This document shows, piece by piece, positions 56,702 to 64,000 of a stretch of DNA of 64,000 nt. Source of the DNA: Trichlorobacter thiogenes (GTDB taxonomy: Bacteria; Desulfobacterota; Desulfuromonadia; Geobacterales; Pseudopelobacteraceae); assembly GCF_900167465.1 (NCBI RefSeq), contig NZ_FUWR01000009.1, positions 85,899-149,898 of the forward strand, written 5' to 3'. Made by a program: the position numbers and the translations under genes. Position 1 is the stretch's first letter. Each line of letters starts with the position of its first letter. The notes beneath the pieces were generated by a model, which was not told the DNA's origin, ran no database searches, and saw only the letters and a program-made list of their open reading frames with translations.

Positions 56702-59700
56702 ATGAAAACAAGCCATCACGATTGTGTCGCTGATACATTAGAAAAGTTACTTTCCTATGATGACGAAGACTTCATTCGTTCATCATATCTTACACTGCTT
56801 GGACGCGAGCCTGATCCAGATGGACAGGCTTACTATCTTGCACGTTTACGAGCCGGTATCAGTAAAATTGAAATACTTGCCTGCTTGCATTTGAGTGAGG
56901 AAGGGAGAATCTGGGGAGCAGAGCTTATCGGCTTGAAAGACATTATTTTACGTCATCGCTTGCTAAAAATTCCTGTGCTGGGCTCGGTGTTGCGCCTTGC
57001 AGGAATAAAACCTGTCGGAAGATCAATTCAACAAAAAATGCAGTCTAATAAAACCAGACTATCCCCTAATGCAGTAGATACATTAGAGGAGTTAATGTCA
57101 TATAACGACGAGGACTTCATTCGTTTTTCATACCTTACGCTACTTGGTCGTGAGCCTGATCCAGAAGGGTGCGCGTACTATCTTGCACGTGTAAGAGCCG
57201 GTATCAGCAAAATTGAAATTCTTGCCTGCTTGCATTTGAGCAAGGAAGGGAGAGCCTGCGGAGCTGAGCTTACCGGCTTGAAAAGCGTTATTCGAAGTTA
57301 TCGCATGCTAAAAACGCCTGTGCTTGGCTTGGTATTACAATTCGTTGGAACGAAACAGACAAGAGTAAATATTCAACAGCAATTACGCTCCATAGACAAC
57401 AAACTATATCTGGCAGATGTGCGGATGCAACAGTGTTTTACTGAAGTGAACGAATTGCTTCGCAAATTGGCACAGGGGAGTGAAAATCAAAAGTTAGTTC
57501 TGGCAGGTCACTCGGAAGAATCTACAACCAACAGGCGCTCCACCATACTTGCTCAGGTTCGCCAAACCATTCTATCTCGTGAAAATGACGATCATATTAA
57601 TAATACTCACAGCTTTAAAAAAAATAATCAGCAAACATGCGCTGACAATTGCATGGAACATGTGCATCTGCCCCCTGTTTCTGACGCTGTCACCCATAAC
57701 CGGAGTATATCGCACCCGAGAATTCTTTGGGTCATTAACGGATCCGACATGCAGACGCAGAAATACAGGGTGTTTAATTACTCCGCTGAATTTGTCTTAC
57801 ATGGCGTCCAATCTGAAATCGTCATGGATGCCAACTTACTTGATATCCAGCCGACAAACTTTGATATCGTAATACTGAACAGAATCGCTGCAAGCGAAAA
57901 CAGCCGAAGATTGATCAGTGTCTGCAAAAAAGTAGGCATACCAATTGTCTTTGATATTGATGATCTCGTTTTTGACCCTGACCGGATTGAATTGCTAAGA
58001 TTTGTTAAAAACCTTGATTCAGCTCAACAAGAGCAACTCAAAAATGGATTTGGGCTCTGGAGAGAAACATTACTTAGCTGCGATGCGGTGACTACATCGA
58101 CATTTGCCTTATCCAAGGAAGTAAGAAAACTTAATATTCCATCGTTTGTATTGCCAAATACGATAAGCAGAGCAGATTGTGATGAGTTTAGTAAGGTTAG
58201 CTGTCAATCTTCTAAAACAAATAGAACCGGAACCCGTATCGGCTACTTTAGTGGTACAAAAACTCACCAAGAGGATTTTAAAGTTTGTGCTCTTGCGCTG
58301 TCTAAAATTCTGGGTGAGTTTCCAACTGCTGAATTATTAGTAGTCGGGCATTTGGACATACCCGGTGAACTCCAAAAGTGTGCTAGCCAAATAGTTGTTC
58401 ATCCTTTAATGTCACATGCTGAGATGCTTCGTTGTCTTTCTAGCGTGGATATCAATCTGGTGCCGTTGGAAATGAATAATGCTTTTACTGATTGTAAAAG
58501 TGAATTGAAAATATTCGAGGCCGCAATATTTGGTATTCCGAGCGTCGCTTCGCCAACCTCCACATTTTCAGCTGTCGTGTCGCATGGCGATAATGGCTTG
58601 TTGGCTGAATCATCTGAGGAGTGGTATGTTTTACTCAAGCATCTCATCGTTGACATCAATGATCGAATGCGTATGGGACAACGGGCAAAAGAATATTTGA
58701 TGCGACGTTTTTCGATCCCTACAGCAATTCAAGAAGCCAAGGTGCTGTACAACAGCCTGATCAATAATCGTACCCCGCACATGAATGCGTTGGAGGTGTC
58801 TGAAGCAGATTGGCAATCTACTGTCCCTTTAGTTACTATCATCGCAATACTCTATGGCAAGCAAAATGAGGTTCGTTACTTCCTGGAATCATTGAGGCGA
58901 CAGGATTTTCAGGGGCTATTCGAAGTGTTATTGGTAGATGATATGAGTACTGATAACTCTGTTCGCATTGTCGAGGATTTTGTTTTCCAGATGAACAAGG
59001 CGAAGCAATTCGCTGCCCAAATGAAAGTTAGAATTATCAAAAATACGAGTAACCTTGGAAACTGCGCCAGCCGTAACCGTGCAATTGCTGAAGCGAACGG
59101 TAATGTCATCATAGTCATTGATGCGGATTGTATGGTAAATAGGTCATATGTATTTGAACACTATCGGGCTCACCAGCATGGAGATTGTGATGTCGCAATT
59201 GGGCCGATGAACATCGAAACATTTGATGCAGACCCATACAGTGTTTTAGGGCGGCATGAGTCAGATAGAACGCTTCGTATTAGTCTGGCTGAGTTGCAGG
59301 ACCCCAAAAATCCCGATAGCTTCGTTAATTGTATTACACGCAATTTTTCGATTAGTAAGCAATTTCTCACAATTGGGTTATCTGATAATTTGTTTGATGA
59401 AAGATTTGGTTACTCTGCTGATCCCAATTCTGGCTTTGGGTGGGAAGATGTTGAAATGGGATGCAGGCTTTACAAAGCAGGTGCCCGTATTCGTTTTTTA
59501 CCAGAGACTTTTTCAATTCACGTCAGTCACCCGTCAACAACTGATGAGGGTATTAAGGCCTTTCGCTCTTTAAAGAATTATAGGCGGTTGCACGAAACCC
59601 ATCCAGATCTAGTATTGCTATCTCGTCAATGGGGTATAAAGACATATCAGGCGATTATCAATTGGACCGGTGCAAGCGCTGACAAGCTGAGTAACAACGA

Positions 59701-60820
59701 TGATTATTCCTATCTAGAAGGGACGTTCGACCGTTACCGTCGCTCCCCAATTACTGCACAAAGTCATCGCCCATTGCGAATATTGACGTATCGCTGGCAT
59801 TGTTCGCATCAATATGAGCTTTATCGATCCGGCCATGACTTTACACTTGCCACCGGTACCGGTACAGGGCTGTGTGAAAGTTGGGAGTGGGATAAACGTC
59901 CGATGCCTCAAAATGCAAATTTTACTCGATTTGACGAAATTAATCCAAAAGACTACGACTTGGCAATTCTTCATTTCGATGAAAACGTACTGCACCCTGA
60001 AAGATGCAACGGAAAGGTTCCCCTCGATTGGGGGGCAACATTGCGGAGTTTCTTAGATAATGTGAATTTGCCAAAAGTAGCAATATGTCATGGAACGCCA
60101 CAATTTGTTGGTCAATACAACTCAGCATACACCAATCCAGATTTAGGAGCTGTATATGAAGATTCACGGAAAGAATTAGTTGAGCTTTTCCATGATATTC
60201 TGGTGGTGTGTAATTCGCATCAGGCGTGCCATGAATGGGGTTTTAAAAAATCAACGGTGGTCTGGCACGGGTTCTCTCCTCACGATTATCCCATGGGAAC
60301 AGGTGATCGCGGTGTTTTGACAATGCTTTATGCTGCGTTAGAAAATCGACCGCATTATAATGGCTTGTTTGTTTTTAACCATGTTCGAGAGTGCATTAAA
60401 GGGGCGATGGAAATCAATGTACTAAAGGTGCCAGAACCACCATTGAGTTATAAACAAGGTTCTCGAGAGTGGTCTGAATCTAAGTTTCTGAATTACAGCC
60501 GTGAAATAGGATCTTACTCTACCTATTTAAACACAACATTACGCTCACCCATGCCGCGTTCCCGTGGGGAAGCTATGATGGCAGGACTTGTTTCCGTCAG
60601 TATGCGTAACCATGATGTTGACTTATTTATTCGCAATGGGGCCAACGGTTTCTTTGCGGACTGTCACGATGAGTTGTCGGACCAGTTACTCTTTTTGGAA
60701 AAACATCCTGCTGCCAGAAAAAAAATGGCGGCAGCCTCCAGGCAAACAGCTCTGGATATATTTAACCAAGACCGTTACCTCGCTGAATGGTCAAAAATAT
60801 TTAAACAAACTGTCGGATAA
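56702..60820 (+). CDS. Multidomain glycosyltransferase with two DUF4214 domains
   Basis: About 1372 residues. The start is uncertain: ATG at 56702 (ATAGGG upstream), ATG at 56678 or TTG at 56594. Two DUF4214 domains (LLGREPDPDGQAYYLARLRA and a near copy) are followed by a GT-B/GT4-like domain (about 340-690), a GT2 domain (about 710-1005; LLVDDMSTDNS, IDADCM) and a third GT-B-like domain (RPLRILTYRWHC to the end). It could add several sugars in series. It is one of the main glycan-building genes of the locus. Confidence 0.85.
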   Translation: MKTSHHDCVADTLEKLLSYDDEDFIRSSYLTLLGREPDPDGQAYYLARLRAGISKIEILACLHLSEEGRIWGAELIGLKDIILRHRLLKIPVLGSVLRLAGIKPVGRSIQQKMQSNKTRLSPNAVDTLEELMSYNDEDFIRFSYLTLLGREPDPEGCAYYLARVRAGISKIEILACLHLSKEGRACGAELTGLKSVIRSYRMLKTPVLGLVLQFVGTKQTRVNIQQQLRSIDNKLYLADVRMQQCFTEVNELLRKLAQGSENQKLVLAGHSEESTTNRRSTILAQVRQTILSRENDDHINNTHSFKKNNQQTCADNCMEHVHLPPVSDAVTHNRSISHPRILWVINGSDMQTQKYRVFNYSAEFVLHGVQSEIVMDANLLDIQPTNFDIVILNRIAASENSRRLISVCKKVGIPIVFDIDDLVFDPDRIELLRFVKNLDSAQQEQLKNGFGLWRETLLSCDAVTTSTFALSKEVRKLNIPSFVLPNTISRADCDEFSKVSCQSSKTNRTGTRIGYFSGTKTHQEDFKVCALALSKILGEFPTAELLVVGHLDIPGELQKCASQIVVHPLMSHAEMLRCLSSVDINLVPLEMNNAFTDCKSELKIFEAAIFGIPSVASPTSTFSAVVSHGDNGLLAESSEEWYVLLKHLIVDINDRMRMGQRAKEYLMRRFSIPTAIQEAKVLYNSLINNRTPHMNALEVSEADWQSTVPLVTIIAILYGKQNEVRYFLESLRRQDFQGLFEVLLVDDMSTDNSVRIVEDFVFQMNKAKQFAAQMKVRIIKNTSNLGNCASRNRAIAEANGNVIIVIDADCMVNRSYVFEHYRAHQHGDCDVAIGPMNIETFDADPYSVLGRHESDRTLRISLAELQDPKNPDSFVNCITRNFSISKQFLTIGLSDNLFDERFGYSADPNSGFGWEDVEMGCRLYKAGARIRFLPETFSIHVSHPSTTDEGIKAFRSLKNYRRLHETHPDLVLLSRQWGIKTYQAIINWTGASADKLSNNDDYSYLEGTFDRYRRSPITAQSHRPLRILTYRWHCSHQYELYRSGHDFTLATGTGTGLCESWEWDKRPMPQNANFTRFDEINPKDYDLAILHFDENVLHPERCNGKVPLDWGATLRSFLDNVNLPKVAICHGTPQFVGQYNSAYTNPDLGAVYEDSRKELVELFHDILVVCNSHQACHEWGFKKSTVVWHGFSPHDYPMGTGDRGVLTMLYAALENRPHYNGLFVFNHVRECIKGAMEINVLKVPEPPLSYKQGSREWSESKFLNYSREIGSYSTYLNTTLRSPMPRSRGEAMMAGLVSVSMRNHDVDLFIRNGANGFFADCHDELSDQLLFLEKHPAARKKMAAASRQTALDIFNQDRYLAEWSKIFKQTVG

Positions 60821-60897
60821 GCAGGATATTGATTTTTACTCAACTATAATACTTAGGTCGATTGAGCCGGATTACTTTTGTAGAGGTTAGGTGATAA

Positions 60898-62649
60898 ATG
60901 TGTGGATTTGCAGGTGCTATTTGGAAGAAAACCGCTCCCCATTTTGACAAGAAAAAGGAGCTGTTACGCATTTTTGAAAACGGACTACTTCATCGGGGGC
61001 CGGACGAGCGGGGTGTCTACATTGGCCAATCATTCGCCGTAATACATCGACGGCTTTCAATAATTGACATTGCACAAGGACAACAACCAATGTTGTCAGA
61101 GGATGGAAACGTAGGCATCGCCTATAACGGTGAAGTATACAATTTCCAAGAGCTGCGTACTGAATTACAAGCAAACGGATATATTTTTAAAACCAATTCT
61201 GATACAGAGGTAATATTACAATTATTCCTTGAAAATGGTGTCAATTGTTTTGCACGCTTGGATGGGATGTTTTCTATTTTTATTTGGGATACGCATGAGA
61301 ATGCAAGTGGTGTTTTCTATCTGGTTCGCGACCACTTAGGAGTTAAGCCTCTTTACGTCTACGAAGATAATGAACAAATTGCCTTTTCTAGCGAATTGAG
61401 GCCGTTACTCGCTATCCCAGGAGCGGACTTAAGCCTTAATCCGTTTGGACTCCAGTCTTATCTGACATTCAGATATACGCACGCACCTGATACTATTTTT
61501 AAGAATATTAGAAGAGTTGCTGCTGGAAATGTTTGGACCATATCAGGGGATTCGGTTTTCCAAAACCGTTTTTGGGACCTTCCAGCACCCTTGCGCCATG
61601 AGCGCATTACAGCCGACGAAGCCTCCGAACGACTCTATGAATTACTGCGTGCTTCGGTAAAAGTTCAACAGGTTTCCGAGGTCCCGGTCGGTCTATTATT
61701 AAGTGGTGGACTTGATTCAAGCGTAATTGCTCGCCTTTGCTGTGATATTGGAGTGCATTTAAAAAGTTTCAGTATTGGATTCCCTACTATAAACGAGTTC
61801 CAGTATTCACACGAAGTAGCGGATGCATTTGGATTATCTCACACTACGGTTGAAACTTCCCCTAAGGCTATCATTGAACGTTTTGAAACGGTTGTCGATG
61901 CAATGGATGAACCGATAGCTGATCCAGCTTGTTTTCCGCTCCACATCTTATGCGAAGAGATCAAAAAAAATGTTACCGTAGTCCTTTCAGGCGAAGGGGC
62001 TGACGAGATGCTGGCTGGGTATCCACAGTATGGTTATGTTTACAATGCGTCGGCTGACACGTCCGACTCTCATTTTGAGCGTTTTTTGCACCACAGCTGG
62101 TATTTTACGGAGGAATCAACACCCATCAAAGCTGACTTGGATCCGACCAGGTTGTGGCGACATAAATCTTATTTTTCCGAACGTTCGTTGCTTTCAGGAA
62201 TGCTTGCCTATGATCTTAAAACATGGCTGCCAGAAAACCTAATGATGAAAGCGGACAAAATACTGATGTCGCACTCATTGGAGGGAAGATTTCCATTTCT
62301 CTCCAAATCTGTAGTTGAATTTATCAGTTCTTTGCCAGAAAGTTTCAAAATGAACGATACTAATGGCAAATGGCTGTTGCGCAAAACTTTTATGACACAG
62401 TTGCCAAAAACAATTATTACACGCCCCAAAATGGGCTTTTCCGTGCCAGTAGACTTACTTGTTCTCGAACTGAAAGAACGTGCCTATTCGCTTATTTCTG
62501 ATTTGGAGACTAGGGAGCCTGCTGTACTACTAGACCTTCCTGAGATTCGTAGGAAATTTGAAGCACATTACTCAGGGGCGCAACCGAATGCGCTTTGGGT
62601 ATGGACTTTACTGGTTTTACTACAATGGTTTCGGAATAGAATGTTTTAG
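60898..62649 (+). CDS. asnB: Glutamine-hydrolysing asparagine synthase
   Basis: A 583-residue class II glutamine amidotransferase. Cys2 of MCGFAGAIW is the nucleophile. The glutaminase domain (RRLSIIDIAQGQQPM) is followed by the synthase domain with the ATP loop SGGLDSSVIA. RBS AGAGGTTAGG. Such enzymes in glycan loci often amidate sugar acids rather than make free asparagine; which applies here is inference. Confidence 0.9.
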   Translation: MCGFAGAIWKKTAPHFDKKKELLRIFENGLLHRGPDERGVYIGQSFAVIHRRLSIIDIAQGQQPMLSEDGNVGIAYNGEVYNFQELRTELQANGYIFKTNSDTEVILQLFLENGVNCFARLDGMFSIFIWDTHENASGVFYLVRDHLGVKPLYVYEDNEQIAFSSELRPLLAIPGADLSLNPFGLQSYLTFRYTHAPDTIFKNIRRVAAGNVWTISGDSVFQNRFWDLPAPLRHERITADEASERLYELLRASVKVQQVSEVPVGLLLSGGLDSSVIARLCCDIGVHLKSFSIGFPTINEFQYSHEVADAFGLSHTTVETSPKAIIERFETVVDAMDEPIADPACFPLHILCEEIKKNVTVVLSGEGADEMLAGYPQYGYVYNASADTSDSHFERFLHHSWYFTEESTPIKADLDPTRLWRHKSYFSERSLLSGMLAYDLKTWLPENLMMKADKILMSHSLEGRFPFLSKSVVEFISSLPESFKMNDTNGKWLLRKTFMTQLPKTIITRPKMGFSVPVDLLVLELKERAYSLISDLETREPAVLLDLPEIRRKFEAHYSGAQPNALWVWTLLVLLQWFRNRMF

Positions 62650-62668
62650 TGTTGGGAGAACTATATTA

Positions 62669-63370
62669 ATGAATATACAATTGCGCAATCGCAATGCTCT
62701 TGCAACGGCTCATTTAAGTGGCTCGGGAATTGAGATAGGCGCCTGCCACTTGCCATTAGCATCTCATCACTTGAATGTTAGGTATTTGGATAACATGACC
62801 CGGGATGAGCTAATAAACGGTGTTGACTACATTACAGAAGAACAAAAACGTTCGATTGTTCATACCGATATTATTGATGATGGCGAGTCGCTTTCAAGGA
62901 GCGAGTTGCATGATGAGTCATTGGATTTTATCATTGCAAATCATTTCATTCAATACTGCGCAGATCCTATTAAAACAATACTGAATCATTTAACAAAGCT
63001 TAAAATTGGTGGTGCCCTTTATTACGCTATTCCCGATAAGAATAATACATTTGATAAATCTAGAAACAATACTACTGTGTTGCACCTGATTGACGAATAC
63101 GAAGGGCGCACTGACCCTTATGATTTGACGCACTACCATGATTGGGTTTTTCACGTAGATACAATTACATTTCAAGAGGATATCACTAATAAAGCTATAC
63201 TGCTAAAGAGTGTGAGAAGTGGAATTCACTTTCACGTATGGGAAGCACACACGTTTATTGAGTTTCTTAGTGTAGTGCAGGCTCTGTCCGGAGAATTTGT
63301 TGTCGAACGTTTTTTCCCAAATAACGGAAATGAGTTTATAGTTGTTATAAGAAAAATAAGTCGTTTTTAA
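62669..63370 (+). CDS. SAM-dependent methyltransferase-like protein
   Basis: A 233-residue protein. Start at 62669 (GGGAGA upstream), the longer frame reads through the asnB end. GSGIEIGACHLPL is the motif I nucleotide loop (atypical G-x-E-I-G), followed by HDESLDFIIANHFIQYCAD and GGALYYAIPD, as in type-11 methyltransferases. Paralogous to the next gene. Confidence 0.8.
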   Translation: MNIQLRNRNALATAHLSGSGIEIGACHLPLASHHLNVRYLDNMTRDELINGVDYITEEQKRSIVHTDIIDDGESLSRSELHDESLDFIIANHFIQYCADPIKTILNHLTKLKIGGALYYAIPDKNNTFDKSRNNTTVLHLIDEYEGRTDPYDLTHYHDWVFHVDTITFQEDITNKAILLKSVRSGIHFHVWEAHTFIEFLSVVQALSGEFVVERFFPNNGNEFIVVIRKISRF

Positions 63371-63506
63371 GACGATAGTGATGAAGTTAATTTGCTGATT
63401 TTAAATTGTTTTTTAGTTTCGCATAAATTAACCCCGATATTATCAATTTCTTTCAGTTCCATCCGCGCAAATTTTTGATCTTTTGACGAACTAAGAGGCT
63501 TAATAA

Positions 63507-64000
63507 ATGACATTAAATATTGCTTCTCGGAATGACATAGGAGAACTTTTTTGCAAGGGGGAAGGCCTTGAGATTGGTGCAGGATGCTTACCTACATCTG
63601 TAGCAAAGGGCTCCGTTATTCACTTTGCAGACAAGCGTACTCCCGATGAATTGCGTACTTACTTTTCAACAAACGATATAGTGAACGTTCAAAGTCTCAG
63701 CGTTTTTGAAGGGCAGGAGTTTGATTTTGTAATAGCTCATCACGTTCTTGAACATTCAGCCAACGTAATTCAAACACTTATACATTGGATATCATTTGTT
63801 AAGGACGGCGGTATTTTATTTCTTAGTCTGCCGAATAGGCATATTACTCCTGATGCTTCGCGCTTGTTAACACCGCCGACACATTTTCTTTTGGATTACG
63901 CTTACCAAATAACTGAAGATGATTACGAAAGCAGGGAACATATTTGCAGTTTTCTCTGGGGCTGGATAGATGTAGGGGGACTTGAAGGTAAATCAAAATT
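63507..64000 (+). CDS. SAM-dependent methyltransferase-like protein, partial
   Basis: At least 164 codons, cut by the window end. ATG at 63507 with AAGAGG upstream. GEGLEIGAGCLPTS is motif I, then FDFVIAHHVLEHSA and GGILFLSLPNRH. Clearly homologous to the gene at 62669; the two may modify the same or successive glycan positions. Confidence 0.82.
   Translation, partial: MTLNIASRNDIGELFCKGEGLEIGAGCLPTSVAKGSVIHFADKRTPDELRTYFSTNDIVNVQSLSVFEGQEFDFVIAHHVLEHSANVIQTLIHWISFVKDGGILFLSLPNRHITPDASRLLTPPTHFLLDYAYQITEDDYESREHICSFLWGWIDVGGLEGKSK

Noticed and set aside
1..64000. tRNA, rRNA, transposase and phage integration genes
   Set aside because: None was recognised on either strand; the mobile signals are non-coding repeats only.

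Overview
The window looks like chromosomal DNA of a Geobacter-type Desulfuromonadales bacterium (Geobacter/Trichlorobacter kind). This is an inference from a 10-heme-motif cytochrome behind a GEMM riboswitch, an OmpB-like giant multicopper oxidase, a type II secretion operon of PilM/N/O/P style, NosL pairs and several dispersed intergenic repeats. No rRNA, tRNA or CRISPR array was seen.

Layout. (1) 1-12.9 kb, minus strand: four large exported proteins made of FnIII-like, IPT/TIG and InlB-B-like modules, including an M6 metalloprotease and a C39-like cysteine protease. (2) 13.1-20.05 kb, minus: a partial type II secretion operon (PilM, PilN, PilO and PilP/GspC-like proteins, secretin, two pseudopilins, an IPT protein). 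GspE, GspF and the prepilin peptidase are not in the window. (3) 20.2-25.4 kb, minus: a riboswitch-controlled multiheme cytochrome and a second secretin with a cohesin-like tail. (4) 25.5-32.5 kb, minus: a copper-handling operon (OprC-like TonB receptor, two NosL proteins, a MacB/LolD-like ABC transporter, a CPFC-containing membrane protein, a Cys-rich exported protein). (5) 32.7-44.3 kb, plus: a sensor kinase and sigma-54 activator, a lone receiver, FKBP, SCO1, a cytochrome/binding-protein fusion, and the multicopper oxidase. (6) 44.6 kb to the end, plus: a fiber-like exported protein, then an AT-rich polysaccharide locus (glycosyltransferases, pyruvyltransferase-like, KpsE/M/T-like export, sulfotransferase, asparagine synthase, methyltransferases) interrupted by MazEF, two MNT/HEPN pairs and a DUF234 ATPase.

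Two system-level signals stand out. First, four otherwise unrelated exported proteins (ending at 4003, 7636, 10480 and 44315) share a roughly 90-residue C-terminal module with a GG[YFW] turn and a terminal strand close to LTVENLIIK. Three are encoded just downstream of the secretion operon, so the module is a candidate type II secretion or surface-anchoring signal. Second, near-palindromes of the form TTGTCTCA-N3-TGAGACAA lie about 100-170 bases upstream of sigma-54-like GGCAC promoters at three places: before the OprC/NosL/ABC operon, before the receiver/FKBP/SCO1/cytochrome operon, and before the oxidase genes. All surround the sensor kinase/activator pair. The likely meaning is one regulon that brings in and delivers copper for a large secreted multicopper oxidase.
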